Positions 8,798 through 18,731 of a stretch of DNA of 59,036 bases are shown piece after piece. A program made the position numbers and the translations under genes. The notes under the pieces were generated by a model, which saw only the letters and a list, made by a program, of their open reading frames with translations, searched no databases and was not told where the DNA came from. Location: contig JAAYPT010000032.1 of assembly GCA_012519695.1 (NCBI GenBank), forward strand, positions 1-59,036, in the 5' to 3' direction. This DNA is from Clostridiales bacterium (lineage in GTDB: Bacteria > Bacillota > Clostridia > Lachnospirales > Lachnospiraceae). How positions within the stretch are numbered: position 1 is the first letter of the stretch; each line of letters begins with the position of its first letter.

Positions 8798-9456
8798 GTG
8801 TTAGATGATAAAGTAAAAAATTGCAATACATCTTGGGTAGAAACTATTTTAGGAACCGGTGGGTGTACCAAATCGCTGCAAACGGAACAAGTATACTGAT
8901 TTATTTTAAAGCTATAAAGGGAGTTGGAAACGGAAGGGGATAGTGTATTAATATCAGTAAGATTACATACCAGTACGGTGCCGTTTCGTTTGGTATATGC
9001 CTCTTTTTGCGTCCATATCCTGAAAAAACGTTCTTGCTTTTCCTTATCTGTTGCAGCTGAAATATAGGCGATTTCATCCGGATGAAAGACAGTGTCCATA
9101 ATTTCAAAAGGAGCCTTTTCGCAGGTTTCCACATCAACTCCAACCGTTGTGTTGGGAGAAACACAACATAAGACAGCATTTCTGGTATGGGAAAAATTAA
9201 AATCAATGGAAGGGTTTGTGATAAGAGAGGGTTTATGATTATCCTCGGAGTGAAATTGGAGGTCTTTCCAAGTAAGTGGGGTATGTATTAAAAGTATCAT
9301 GCGGGTAAGAAGCGCGGCATAGAGTGAAAGTTTTCGATCAGCAGGATGAACATAACGTAAAAGGTGAGCACGGCGTTTGGGAGAGATATAGGCCAGCAAA
9401 TCTTCCTCTATGGGTGTCCAGGTATCAGAAAGAAAAGATAAAAAATAAGTGTACAT
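8773..9456 (-). CDS. 4'-phosphopantetheinyl transferase, Sfp type
   Basis: 227-residue enzyme that moves phosphopantetheine from CoA to acyl or peptidyl carrier proteins. The two magnesium/CoA motifs are clear: GVDVETCEK (about residue 105) and FFRIWTQKEAYTK (about residue 147); FNFSHTRNAVLC is the CoA-binding strand. The length fits Sfp rather than the short AcpS. An in-frame ATG exists at 9528, but AAAGGAG is positioned for the ATG at 9456. No polyketide or peptide synthetase gene is nearby, so the target carrier is unknown. Confidence 0.85.
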   Translation of the reverse strand: MYTYFLSFLSDTWTPIEEDLLAYISPKRRAHLLRYVHPADRKLSLYAALLTRMILLIHTPLTWKDLQFHSEDNHKPSLITNPSIDFNFSHTRNAVLCCVSPNTTVGVDVETCEKAPFEIMDTVFHPDEIAYISAATDKEKQERFFRIWTQKEAYTKRNGTVLVCNLTDINTLSPSVSNSLYSFKINQYTCSVCSDLVHPPVPKIVSTQDVLQFFTLSSNTKTPIIRR

Positions 9457-9572
9457 ATTAGTACGCTCCTTTGTGTTTTTAGTTTGAAAAATATAAGTAC
9501 CATGTTGTCCGAGAAAAAGTAACTGCACACAGTATATTGGGCAACATGGTATTATTTATTTCATAGTACTAT

Positions 9573-10175
9573 TTATTTCATAGCTTCTTTAATTGCATTT
9601 AACAGTTCATCGTATGTTTCATATGCAGGAAGTTCCGGATAATCTGCCTTAATTTTATCGGTACTTCTGAAAAGGAATCCCGCCTTGCTGGCCTGAATCA
9701 TTCCAAGGTCATTGTAAGAGTCTCCGCTGGCAATGGTTTCAAATCCAATAGACTGAAGTGCTTTTACCGTACTTAACTTAGACTGTTCTGTTCTCATTTT
9801 AAATCCGGTAATTTCACCATTGTCTGCAACTTCAAGTGTATTACAAAACAGTGTTGGCCATCCTAATTTTTCCATTAAAGGTGTTGCAAACTGAGTAAAT
9901 GTATCGCTAATAAGGATTACCTGACTGAATGTACGCAGTTCATCGAGAAATTCTCTTGCCCCTGGCAACGGATCAATCTTAGCGATTGTTTCCTGAATCT
10001 CTTTTAATCCAAGACCGTGTTCTTTTAAGATGCTCAGTCTCCAGTTCATTAGTTTATCATAGTCTGGCTCGTCACGAGTTGTCTTCTTTAACTCAGGAAT
10101 TCCACTTGCTTCTGCAAATGCAACCCAAATCTCAGGAACCAGTACGCCTTCTACATCAAGACAAGTAATATACAT
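9573..10175 (-). CDS. thrH: Phosphoserine phosphatase / homoserine phosphotransferase ThrH
   Basis: 200-residue HAD-superfamily protein. The start MYITCLDVEGVLVPEIW has the ThrH form of the HAD nucleophile motif (DVEG), followed by TRDEPDYDKLM, the motif II region VILISDTF, a conserved Lys region and the motif III/IV GDSYNDLGM. ThrH enzymes remove phosphate from phosphoserine and can move it to homoserine, feeding serine and threonine synthesis. GGAGGATATG precedes the ATG. It is a single-gene unit divergent from the XrtG locus. Confidence 0.9.
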   Translation of the reverse strand: MYITCLDVEGVLVPEIWVAFAEASGIPELKKTTRDEPDYDKLMNWRLSILKEHGLGLKEIQETIAKIDPLPGAREFLDELRTFSQVILISDTFTQFATPLMEKLGWPTLFCNTLEVADNGEITGFKMRTEQSKLSTVKALQSIGFETIASGDSYNDLGMIQASKAGFLFRSTDKIKADYPELPAYETYDELLNAIKEAMK

Positions 10176-10413
10176 AAATCATATCCTCCAATAATTCGGT
10201 AATTTATAATATGACAGAAAATAGTAGTTGTAACACTCTGTCACTTTAATTCAACGAATTTATATTATCATATTATAATTCTTTTTTCTACCCAAAATGG
10301 TAATTTTATGAGAAAAGGTATTAAAATAAAAAATGACTAAAAAGGAGCGTGGGAAATAGGTACTAAACCGCGAAAAATCAAGGCTTCTGGGCATTTTTGG
10401 AAACTAAATTCTG

Positions 10414-10437
10414 TTGACATCTGAAAAATTTTATAAT
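10414..10437 (+). promoter_or_regulatory. Probable promoter region of the XrtG locus
   Basis: TTGACA at 10414-10419 and TATAAT at 10432-10437 are both consensus boxes but only 12 bp apart, too close to work as one pair. Either box may combine with a weaker partner, or an activator may compensate. The 285-bp gap back to thrH otherwise holds only AT-rich sequence. Confidence 0.4.
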
Positions 10438-10460
10438 ACTCTTTCTATATGGAGGATTTT

Positions 10461-10922
10461 ATGACAAAATACTACATTTCTACATATTATATCAATGCAT
10501 ACTTGAATAATGAACAGTCGGAACCGTCCAGTGTAATTCATTTAGTATTGTATATAGGGGCAGTAGAAGAAGAAAAAATGTTTTATGTATTAGAGGAGAA
10601 TACAAAAAAATACTTAGAAAATTTCCAAAATATGCATCTGTCAGAATGTATAGCATTTCGACATAAAAAAGTGACCCTAGAATCTGTAGGGGAATTTTTT
10701 TATGGAAAATTGAGCGAATTACTGAAACAGCAAGGGGCAGAGTTGTATCAGATAGAGGTTTATACGACATCAACACGCCGCTATAAGGTTTCAGACAGAT
10801 TGTTGCTTCCATTTCAGTATCCGGGGGACGTAGTGAAGAGAATTGAACATATCAGGGAATGGAGCCAGCGCTTATATTCGGCAGGAAAGGAAGAAGCGTA
10901 TGAGGAACAAAAGAAGAAGTAG
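10461..10922 (+). CDS. PTPS-related protein of the XrtG locus (copy A)
   Basis: 153-residue protein that I place in the 6-pyruvoyl-tetrahydropterin-synthase-like group seen beside XrtG exosortases (TIGR03112-type). It aligns by eye with the gene at 13002: FYVLEENTKKYLENFQN matches FHTLEKRIEQYMAKYQD, and VTLESVGEFFYGKL matches NPTLENCCEHFKNEL. Unlike that copy it lacks the HPH metal-like motif and has no membrane helix. An ATG at 10449 is possible, but GGAGG lies 5 bp before the ATG at 10461. Enzyme activity is doubtful; a binding or scaffold role is a guess. Confidence 0.5.
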   Translation: MTKYYISTYYINAYLNNEQSEPSSVIHLVLYIGAVEEEKMFYVLEENTKKYLENFQNMHLSECIAFRHKKVTLESVGEFFYGKLSELLKQQGAELYQIEVYTTSTRRYKVSDRLLLPFQYPGDVVKRIEHIREWSQRLYSAGKEEAYEEQKKK

Positions 10923-12428
10923 AAACAGGATCAACACAGGTAAATATACAGAAAATGCAATGCGCATTTGACTCATCAAATTTATATTTACATATAGTTG
11001 GTGGCGATTCCAATACTTGGGATGCCTTACCTCAGATTCAGTTAGAAATAAATCAGACACCGTTAAGCGGTGTATTAAATAATATAGTTCTTACATGCGA
11101 GAATATCCCGGAGGGATAATCAATGGAGAGAAAGAGTAACCGGAACATTAACCAGAAGCAATCGGACGAATATGATTGATATTACAATTCCCTTTTTAGC
11201 ATTGGGTTATAAAGGAACAGATGTTACGCAAGTATTGGTAAAAGCATTTGTAAATGGAAATCAGGAGGGCGAATGTAATGCAACAGCCCTAAATACAGAA
11301 GTTCCCACAATTCCCCAGAGCCCCATTACCATTGATGGAGATTTTTCGGATTGGGCTGGATATAATCTTAATTATATGAATGCGAGCGGTATTAATATGC
11401 TGTCTATGACTTGTGATGGGGAAAATATTTTTATTCGAGTGGTAGAGGACGGAAGTTATGATTATAGTTTTCCGTGGCAGAGTACCAACTTAGGATTAAC
11501 TTCTAATATGGGGAAGGTGCTTTGGCTGAATCCGTCTTTGACAGGTCAGAATGAAAATGCAGAACTTACTTTTCTTGGAATTGAAGGTTCTTATGGAAGA
11601 TGTAATCGAGTAGATGGTGTATATAATTGGGAGCTCAAAATTCCACTATTTGAGATTTGGAGCAGTGTCACTTATGTATCTGAAATTAATATAGTATCGA
11701 AAGACAACAGAGCACAGCCTATTTTGATTGTATCCAATCCGGCATATGTAAAGCCGGGAGAGGATGGTGGTCTGGATGTAAGTTCTAATATAGTAATTGA
11801 TGGTTATTACGAAGATTGGAGCGGAATACCTCATACAGATATTACTTTTAACGATAATGATAAGGCAAATAATCAACTTGGTGCTATATATATGGGGGAG
11901 AACTATATGTATGTACATTATAAGCTGAACCGATTATTTAATTCCCATATTAGAGTGGATTATATGGAAATCAAAATAAATGGGACAAGATATAGCCTTC
12001 GTGTATTACCGGTAGATGCCAATGGCAATTACGAAGCGAATCGTGAGAATCAGATTCAAAGTCTGGGAGCGGGAATTTATACAGATTATGGTGTGTTCCT
12101 GTGTGATGTACCAAATGCACAAAATTTTTATAATAACCTAAACGGACAGGCGGCAATTACCATTTACGAGACACCGCGTACAAACCAGACTCTCGGCGAT
12201 GAGGTAGAGTTTTCTCTAAGTTATGATACATTAGAACAGTTGACCGGAATAAAACGTTCTGAAATACGAAAGGTGGAGCTTTACAACCCACATCTTGGAA
12301 ATCAGTGGTTAACAGCGGTAGGGACATCCAGTGGGCCATGGATTGGAGTAGGCGTTTCAGTTGTAGCCGCAATTGCTTTGTATTATGTATGGGATAAAAG
12401 ACGTAAGAAAAAAGAGGAACTTGAATGA
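10900..12428 (+). pseudogene. Firmicu-CTERM surface protein, frame-disrupted
   Basis: Predicted target of the adjacent exosortase. The long open frame starts at 11172 (418 residues) and ends with the Firmicu-CTERM signal: Ser-Gly-Pro-Trp, a hydrophobic helix and a basic tail (DKRRKKK). Two IDG-x-x-x-DW modules (IDGDFSDW about residue 52, IDGYYEDW about residue 208) resemble CBM9-like domains. Coding sequence clearly continues upstream: 11088-11171 in the same frame, and 10904-11117 in another frame (CAFDSSNLYLHIVGG, ending CENIPEG). Dropping one G from the run at 11113-11115 joins them. No signal peptide is found in any frame; an ATG at 10900 gives only a basic start before frame is lost. The stop overlaps the xrtG ATG (ATGA). 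Confidence 0.7.
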
Positions 12429-13018
12429 GCATAGTAACGATAATAGCTTTTTTTGCATGGATTTATATTCTTTCTGTTTTAAAACGCAGTAAACTGGATT
12501 TCTGGTATTTTATTATCGGAAGTGTAGGAATGTTTGTATTTTACATGGTACTGTTAGAACCGGTTTTGACAGTTCCGTTGCAAAAAGCAGTGGCAGCGGT
12601 AGCCGGAGTTTTGGGAGATGCAACAGGGATGTTTACTTCTTATTTTCAACAGGGAATTTTGTTTGTTTCCTGTGATACAGGGGCAATTTCCATGTACATT
12701 GACTATGAGTGTTCCGGTATTATTGAAATAGGAGCATACTTATCATTACTGATGTTTTTTGAGGTATATTCTGTGCGGGAAAAAATAGTACTTGCTGTAT
12801 TGGGAAGTATCGGAGTTTTTTCCGCGAATATAATAAGGATATTTATTATTGGAAGTATGATACATCTGGGTGGAAGTGATATGTATTTTGTAGCACATAC
12901 CATTGTGGGTAGAATTATATTTTATGGATTTACCATTGTGCTGTATTTTTATGTATTCACCAAAGGACAGATTAGGCATCAAAAGATAGGAAAGTTTAAT
13001 TATGACATTTCTCAGTAA
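12425..13018 (+). CDS. xrtG: Exosortase XrtG
   Basis: 197-residue integral membrane transpeptidase of the exosortase/archaeosortase superfamily. About six hydrophobic helices are visible. The catalytic Cys is in YECSGIIE (about residue 96), the Arg in NIIRIFIIG (about residue 138) and the His in FVAHTIVGR (about residue 159), in the family's order and topology. XrtG enzymes process proteins carrying the Firmicu-CTERM tail, and such a protein is encoded immediately upstream with a 4-bp ATGA overlap. The glycosyltransferases that usually accompany XrtG are not present in this window. Confidence 0.85.
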   Translation: MSIVTIIAFFAWIYILSVLKRSKLDFWYFIIGSVGMFVFYMVLLEPVLTVPLQKAVAAVAGVLGDATGMFTSYFQQGILFVSCDTGAISMYIDYECSGIIEIGAYLSLLMFFEVYSVREKIVLAVLGSIGVFSANIIRIFIIGSMIHLGGSDMYFVAHTIVGRIIFYGFTIVLYFYVFTKGQIRHQKIGKFNYDISQ

Positions 13019-13651
13019 TTTTTTTAGTTCATCTATTATATTTTGGATGGCTTGGGTCATTATACCGGTAATCATGGAAATTATACCGGCGATTATGGAC
13101 TTCGTGATTTTATTAAAGCGCAGAATCTATTTAAATACAAGTCATGCAATTTACATTGATGGCAAGCGTGGACAAGTACATCCCCATACATGGGAGTTGA
13201 CATTACATCTGTTGTATATGCAGGAAAATTTCATTGCCTTTCATACATTAGAAAAGCGAATCGAGCAGTATATGGCGAAATATCAGGATATATGTTTGAA
13301 CGATGTAGAGCCCTTTGACAGAATTAATCCTACCTTAGAAAATTGCTGTGAGCATTTTAAGAACGAGTTAAAAGATATTCTCATAGTAAATAAAGGAGTA
13401 ACCCAAATAAAATTTACCTATCCGTATTTCAAGCAGGGAGTGCTATTGAGTATCGTTGGAATGATAGGGCTTATAGGAGTGGCAATGAGTATATCACAAA
13501 AAAGACCTTTTACTTACCGACGGAAAATGGTATAATAATGTGCGTATTAGGCAGTGAGCAGTGCAAAGGCTACGGCATAGTGGAATCCGGCGGCACTGCT
13601 GTAAATGGTTATTTTGACAGCAAGCATATTTATGCAGGAGAGAGTAAATGA
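13002..13651 (+). pseudogene. PTPS-related membrane protein of the XrtG locus (copy B), frameshifted
   Basis: The open frame runs to 13535 (177 residues). It has an N-terminal membrane helix (residues about 12-34), a PTPS-like domain with VHPHTWEL and NPTLENCCEHF, and a second helix (GVLLSIVGMIGLIGVAM). At the six-A run 13498-13503 the frame breaks. With one more A, reading continues through TFYLPTENGIIMCVLG and GGTAVNGYFDSKHIY to a TGA at 13649-13651, which overlaps the gdpP ATG as ATGA. The restored protein is 216 residues. The tight overlap and coding-like extension argue that the longer form is the native gene. The start overlaps the xrtG end by 17 bp. Confidence 0.65.
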
Positions 13652-15699
13652 AAAGAAAAATTCGTTTAAAAGGACAGCTAAAGACATACATGTACTGGCC
13701 ATTGATGCTTACCATACTAGTAGTATTGATGAATATTCCGGTATATTACATGAATACGAAAGCGGGAATTTGTGTTTCTATCTTTACTGTACTGTATTTT
13801 ATTGTAGTATTGTCAGCGTATTTTTTTAATAAACCGGCAATGCTGAATGAAATTATCAATTTTGCAACCCAATATGCAACAGTACAAAAACATTTGTTAA
13901 ATGAATTTGAAATACCGTATGCGTTATTGGATTATAACAGCAAAATATTGTGGATGAATCAGGAGTTTCAAAAAGTTACTGAGAAAGATAAAAAATATCA
14001 TAAGTCCATAACAACGATTTTTCCGGTAATCACCAGAGAATTGCTGGAAAAGGAAGGTGACACAAATAATGTGCAGGTTACCTATGGAGAAAAAATATAC
14101 CGTGCCAGCATGAATCGGATTTATTTTGATGAAGTGACAGAAGACAGTGATGTAATTGAGTTGGAAAATAACGAGCAATACCTTACAGCCTTGTATCTCT
14201 TTGATGAGACAGAACTTCATCATTATATTCAGGAAAACAAAGAACAGCAGTTAGTGTCTGCACTGGTGTATATTGATAACTATGAAGAAGCATTGGAAAG
14301 TATCGAAGAAGTAAAACGTTCCTTATTGGTGGCATTGGTAGACCGAAAGGTAAGTAAATATTTCTCCGAGCGAGACAGTATTGTAAAGAAAATTGAAAAA
14401 GATAAGTATTTTGTTGTATTTAAACACAAATATTTAGACCAACTTATTGAAGATAAGTTCAGTATATTGGAAGAAGTAAAGACCATAAAAGTAGGAAATG
14501 AAATGGCAGTAACGCTGAGTATCGGTGTAGGTGTCAATGCCACAAATTACAATCAGAAGTACGAGTACTCCCGTATGGCAATCGACCTTGCATTAGGACG
14601 TGGCGGAGATCAGGTAGTGGTAAAAGATGGCGAGAAGATTTCCTATTTCGGTGGAAAGTCCAGACAGGTCGAGAAAATGACACGAGTAAAAGCGCGAGTA
14701 AAAGCACATGCTTTGCGTGAAATTATGGAGACCAAAGATCAGGTTCTCATTATGGGACATAAGATTAGTGATATGGATGCTTTTGGTGCAGCAGTAGGTG
14801 TATATTGTGCCGCACAGGTATTAGGGAAAAAGGCACATATCGTAATTGACGAAGTGACTTCTTCTTTACGTCCGATGAAGGAATGTTTTGCAGAAGAAAA
14901 AGGATATCCGGTGGATATGTTTGTAAGAAGTGAAAAAGCAATGGAATTGGTAGACTATAATACAGCCGTTGTAGTAGTAGACACCAACCGACCGAACTTC
15001 GTAGAATGCCCGGATTTATTAAACCGTACAAAGACCATTGTGGTATTTGACCATCATAGACAGAGCAGTGAAGTGATTGATAATGCAGTGCTTTCTTATA
15101 TTGAAACATATGCATCTTCTACTTGTGAAATGGTAGCAGAAGTATTGCAGTACTTTAATGAAAATATTCATTTAAAGCCGGCGGAGGCAGATTGTATCTA
15201 TGCAGGTATTTTAATTGATACCAATAACTTTATGACGAAAACCGGAGTGCGAACCTTTGAAGCAGCGGCATATTTAAGACGTTGTGGTGCAGAGGTGACA
15301 CGAGTGCGTAAGCTGATGCGAGACGATATGGAAGCATATAAGGCAAGAGCAGAAGCAGTACGTCATGCACAGGTGTATCGAGGTGCATTTGCTATTTCTA
15401 TCTGTCCGGGAGAAAATATTGAAAGTCCTACAATTGTAGGGGCACAGGCTGCAAATGAACTATTAAATATAGTGGGAATCAAAGCGTCTTTTGTACTGAC
15501 AGAATATAATGATAAAATATATATCAGTTCTCGTTCGATTGATGAAATCAATGTACAGATTATCATGGAGCGCATGGGTGGCGGTGGTCATCTGAACATG
15601 GCAGGAACCCAGTTGGTAGATTGTACATTAGAAGAGGCAGAAGCACAATTAAAAGACACCTTAGATCAAATGATTGAAGAAGGAGATATAGAAATATGA
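13648..15699 (+). CDS. gdpP: c-di-AMP phosphodiesterase GdpP
   Basis: 683-residue membrane protein that hydrolyses the second messenger c-di-AMP, controlling wall and osmotic homeostasis. Two N-terminal helices (about residues 15-58) are followed by a PAS-like domain, a degenerate GGDEF domain (about 175-305, no GGDEF signature) and the DHH-DHHA1 module. Catalytic elements [20 protein letters not shown] and FDHHRQS are intact, and [10 protein letters not shown] marks DHHA1. GGAGAG precedes the ATG. It is coupled to rplI by a 4-bp ATGA overlap, in the standard gdpP-rplI-dnaB order. Confidence 0.95.
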   Translation: MKRKIRLKGQLKTYMYWPLMLTILVVLMNIPVYYMNTKAGICVSIFTVLYFIVVLSAYFFNKPAMLNEIINFATQYATVQKHLLNEFEIPYALLDYNSKILWMNQEFQKVTEKDKKYHKSITTIFPVITRELLEKEGDTNNVQVTYGEKIYRASMNRIYFDEVTEDSDVIELENNEQYLTALYLFDETELHHYIQENKEQQLVSALVYIDNYEEALESIEEVKRSLLVALVDRKVSKYFSERDSIVKKIEKDKYFVVFKHKYLDQLIEDKFSILEEVKTIKVGNEMAVTLSIGVGVNATNYNQKYEYSRMAIDLALGRGGDQVVVKDGEKISYFGGKSRQVEKMTRVKARVKAHALREIMETKDQVLIMGHKISDMDAFGAAVGVYCAAQVLGKKAHIVIDEVTSSLRPMKECFAEEKGYPVDMFVRSEKAMELVDYNTAVVVVDTNRPNFVECPDLLNRTKTIVVFDHHRQSSEVIDNAVLSYIETYASSTCEMVAEVLQYFNENIHLKPAEADCIYAGILIDTNNFMTKTGVRTFEAAAYLRRCGAEVTRVRKLMRDDMEAYKARAEAVRHAQVYRGAFAISICPGENIESPTIVGAQAANELLNIVGIKASFVLTEYNDKIYISSRSIDEINVQIIMERMGGGGHLNMAGTQLVDCTLEEAEAQLKDTLDQMIEEGDIEI

Positions 15700-16145
15700 A
15701 AGTAATATTATTAGAAGATGTAAAAGCTCTTGGAAAAAAGGGTGATATTGTAAATGTTAGCGATGGATATGCAAGAAATATGATTTTACCAAAGAAATTG
15801 GGGGTAGAGGCAACCAGCAAAAATATGAATGATTTGAAACTTCAAAACCAGCATGCAGATAAGGTTGCGAAAGAAAACTTAGAAGCAGCAAAAGCATTAG
15901 CAGAAGAAATCGCTACAAAACAGGTAACAGTTAAGATTAAGACTGGAGAAGGCGGAAAGACCTTTGGTTCTGTTTCAAGCAAAGAAATTTCAGCAGCAGC
16001 AAAAGAACAGTTAAATTTAGCATTAGATAAAAAGAAAATGCAGTTAGAAGAAGGTGGGTTAAAGACTTTGGGAACCCATGAAGTAACCATTAAACTTCAT
16101 CCAAAGGTAACCGCAACATTGAAGGTAAAAGTAACAGAAGAATAG
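15696..16145 (+). CDS. rplI: 50S ribosomal protein L9
   Basis: 149-residue L9. The N-terminal rRNA-binding domain starts [19 protein letters not shown] and contains [14 protein letters not shown]; a long connecting helix and a C-terminal domain ([13 protein letters not shown]) follow. The start overlaps the gdpP stop, so translation is probably coupled. Confidence 0.97.
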   Translation: MKVILLEDVKALGKKGDIVNVSDGYARNMILPKKLGVEATSKNMNDLKLQNQHADKVAKENLEAAKALAEEIATKQVTVKIKTGEGGKTFGSVSSKEISAAAKEQLNLALDKKKMQLEEGGLKTLGTHEVTIKLHPKVTATLKVKVTEE

Positions 16146-16157
16146 GAGGACCCGGTT

Positions 16158-17489
16158 ATGGAGGAAGCTCTTATCAAACGGATTATGCCCAATAGTCTGG
16201 AAGCAGAGCAATCGGTTATCGGTTCTATGATTATGGATAAGGAGGCAATTGTAATTGCCTCTGAAACTTTGATAAAAGAAGATTTTTATCATCAGCAGTA
16301 TGGAATCTTATTTGAATCTATGATTGAACTTTATAACGAGGAACAACCGGTGGACGTAGTTACCTTACAGAACCGTTTGCGGGAAAAGGATGTTCCGGCA
16401 GAATTAAGCAGCATGGAATTTGTAGGAGAACTGGTAACAGCTGTTCCGACTTCTGCTAATATCAAATATTATGCCAATATTGTAAAAGAAAAAGCAACAC
16501 TGCGAAAATTGATAAAGGTAAACGAAGAGATTGCCAATGAATGTTATCTGCAAAATGAAAGTGTAGATGATATTATGGCAGATACGGAAAAGAAGATTTT
16601 CAATCTCTTGCAAAATAAAAGCGGTGGTGATTATGTTCCCATTAAAACAGTAGTTATCAATGCGCTTGAAAAAATAGAACAGGCATCCAAGACAAAGGGT
16701 AGTGTTACCGGAATAGCAACCGGATTTGTGGACTTAGATTATCGTATGTCCGGACTTCAGCCTTCTGACCTGATTCTGGTAGCAGCACGTCCATCTATGG
16801 GAAAAACAGCGTTTGTCCTAAACATTGCTCAGTATGTGGCATTTCACAGCGATATGTGTACAGCAATCTTCAGTCTGGAAATGTCAAAGGAACAGTTGGT
16901 AAACCGTCTGTTCTCCTTGGAATCCCGTGTGGATGCACAGTTACTTCGTTCCGGTAATCTTGCAGACTCTGATTGGGAAAAGCTCATTGAAGGAGCAGGA
17001 ACCATAGGACGTTCTAAGTTAATTATTGACGATACGCCGGGTATTTCTATTTCAGAGCTACGTTCTAAATGTCGTAAGTATAAGTTAGAGCACGATTTGA
17101 AGCTAATCATCATCGACTACTTGCAGTTGATGTCCGGTAGTGGAAAAAGCGATTCCAGACAGCAGGAAATTTCTGATATTTCCCGTTCTTTGAAGAGTCT
17201 TGCCAGAGAGTTAAATGTGCCGGTAATTGCATTGTCTCAGTTAAGCCGTCAGGTAGAACAGCGACCGGATCACCGTCCGATGCTTTCCGACCTTCGTGAA
17301 TCCGGAGCCATTGAGCAGGATGCCGATGTGGTAATGTTTATTTATCGTGATGATTATTATAATAAGGATACACCGGATAAAAACATTGCAGAGATTATTA
17401 TTGCAAAACAAAGAAATGGTCCAATTGGTACGGTCAACTTGGTTTGGTTACCACAGTACACCAAATTTGCCAATATGGAGAAAAATTAA
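16158..17489 (+). CDS. dnaB: Replicative DNA helicase
   Basis: 443-residue hexameric helicase that unwinds the replication fork. The N-terminal primase-interacting domain opens with PNSLEAEQSVIGSMI. The RecA-like domain has Walker A ARPSMGKTAF (about residue 212), Walker B LIIIDYLQLM and the DRRESGAIEQDAD-type arginine finger region (here DLRESGAIEQDAD). AGGAGG precedes the ATG. It closes the gdpP-rplI-dnaB unit and is followed by a terminator. Confidence 0.97.
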   Translation: MEEALIKRIMPNSLEAEQSVIGSMIMDKEAIVIASETLIKEDFYHQQYGILFESMIELYNEEQPVDVVTLQNRLREKDVPAELSSMEFVGELVTAVPTSANIKYYANIVKEKATLRKLIKVNEEIANECYLQNESVDDIMADTEKKIFNLLQNKSGGDYVPIKTVVINALEKIEQASKTKGSVTGIATGFVDLDYRMSGLQPSDLILVAARPSMGKTAFVLNIAQYVAFHSDMCTAIFSLEMSKEQLVNRLFSLESRVDAQLLRSGNLADSDWEKLIEGAGTIGRSKLIIDDTPGISISELRSKCRKYKLEHDLKLIIIDYLQLMSGSGKSDSRQQEISDISRSLKSLARELNVPVIALSQLSRQVEQRPDHRPMLSDLRESGAIEQDADVVMFIYRDDYYNKDTPDKNIAEIIIAKQRNGPIGTVNLVWLPQYTKFANMEKN

Positions 17490-17530
17490 TTCAAGATTTA
17501 ATATGCAAAAAAACATGCTTATTGTAAAAG

Positions 17531-17571
17531 AAAACAGATATTTTTCTAAAAAGAAAAGTATCTGTTTTTTT
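17531..17571 (+). terminator. Terminator after dnaB
   Basis: AAAACAGATA and TATCTGTTTT form a stem around an A/T-rich loop, ending in a run of Ts. Confidence 0.75.
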
Positions 17572-17682
17572 CTGTCAGTATTTCACGATGAAAAATGATT
17601 GTAACCTGTAGAAGAAATCGCTAGAATAGAAATAAAGGAAATGGACAAGTATATGGCATATTCCTAAAAGGAGGTAGAGAAT

Positions 17683-18294
17683 GTGGAAAAATTACGCTAT
17701 ATGATTTCAGATGCGGCAAATATAGTCAATGTAGAGTCTCATGTCTTGCGTTATTGGGAAGAGGAGCTGGAACTTCAAATTCCAAGAAATGAAATGGGAC
17801 ACCGCTATTATACAGAAGAGAATATAGCGCAGTTTCAAAAGATAAAAGAGTGGAAAGAAAAAGGGTATCAATTAAAAGCCATTCGGATGATGATACATAA
17901 CGGTGGAATGAATTCGGAAAATGCTGTTTTATCAGAAGTAACAATGGGAAATAGTGAAATGTCAAAACCCATGGTTGCCGGTAAACAACATGATAATTCC
18001 GCTTTGAACACCGTTAAGCTGGAACAATTTCAGAATATGATGATTAAAATTGTAAGACAGGCGGTAGAGGAAAATAATCAGGCACTTGGAAAAGAAGTAG
18101 GGGTTCAGGTGGGAGACAGAGTCTTAAAAGAAATGAACTATCTGATGCGAGAACAAGACGAGGCAGAGGAAGAGCGATTCCGCAAATTAGATGCAGCGAT
18201 TCGTACCCATCAAAAGGGGAAACGGTTTCATAGAGAAAAGTCAGAAAGAAAACTATTTGCAAAGAAAAAGCTGGATCCAAAATTAACCACATAG
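17683..18294 (+). CDS. MerR-family helix-turn-helix protein
   Basis: 203-residue DNA-binding protein. The N-terminal MerR-type winged helix (YMISDAANIVNVESHVLRYW, then GHRYYTEENIAQF) is followed by a low-complexity linker and a charged C-terminal helix (about residues 108-185) ending in a lysine-rich tail. The layout recalls chromosome- or division-associated MerR proteins such as RacA more than metal sensors: there is no cysteine pair. The start is GTG at 17683 behind AAAGGAGG; the ATG two bases upstream leads to an early stop. Target unknown. Confidence 0.75.
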   Translation: MEKLRYMISDAANIVNVESHVLRYWEEELELQIPRNEMGHRYYTEENIAQFQKIKEWKEKGYQLKAIRMMIHNGGMNSENAVLSEVTMGNSEMSKPMVAGKQHDNSALNTVKLEQFQNMMIKIVRQAVEENNQALGKEVGVQVGDRVLKEMNYLMREQDEAEEERFRKLDAAIRTHQKGKRFHREKSERKLFAKKKLDPKLTT

Positions 18295-18325
18295 AAGCAT
18301 TTGATTTTTCTCGCTACTCGCGTAA

Positions 18326-18363
18326 AAAGAGGCTGTTTTACCAAATGGTAAAACAGCCTCTTT
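18326..18363. terminator. Bidirectional terminator
   Basis: A perfect 17-bp stem (AAAGAGGCTGTTTTACC and its complement) around an AAAT loop, with A and T tracts on the two sides. It separates the convergent MerR-like and ferredoxin genes. Confidence 0.9.
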
Positions 18364-18381
18364 ACCGTACTATTGAAATAA

Positions 18382-18567
<186 letters not shown>

Positions 18568-18572
18568 TTATA

Positions 18573-18588
18573 AAATGAATATTCATTT
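18573..18588. promoter_or_regulatory. Palindrome upstream of the ferredoxin gene
   Basis: A perfect 16-bp palindrome, AAATGAAT followed by ATTCATTT, sits between the probable promoter area and the ribosome site of the ferredoxin gene. It has the form of an operator for a dimeric repressor; the regulator is unknown. Confidence 0.45.
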
Positions 18589-18695
18589 AAGCTACCACAT
18601 TGATAGCTTTTCTTTATTTTAATACAAATAGGTAGTGATTACAAGGGAAATTGATGGTGGTTTTGGTATTTTTTTGTGTACAGCAGGGAGAAAAA

Positions 18696-18724
18696 TTGAA
18701 TTTTTTATGAGAAAGTGCTAAAAT
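18696..18724 (+). promoter_or_regulatory. Promoter of the thioesterase gene, probably leaderless
   Basis: TTGAAT (18696-18701), 17-bp spacer, and an extended -10 TGC-TAAAAT (TAAAAT 18719-18724). Transcription would begin at about 18731, next to the ATG at 18732, and no ribosome site is seen. Confidence 0.55.
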
Positions 18725-18731
18725 AATTTAT

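Noticed and set aside
10904-11117. Separate small gene between copy A and the CTERM gene
   Set aside because: It has no start or ribosome site and reads as the missing part of the Firmicu-CTERM protein.
13498-13504. A-AAA-AAG as a programmed -1 frameshift site
   Set aside because: The heptamer is out of phase with the zero frame, so the usual tandem slip does not apply; a one-base difference is simpler.
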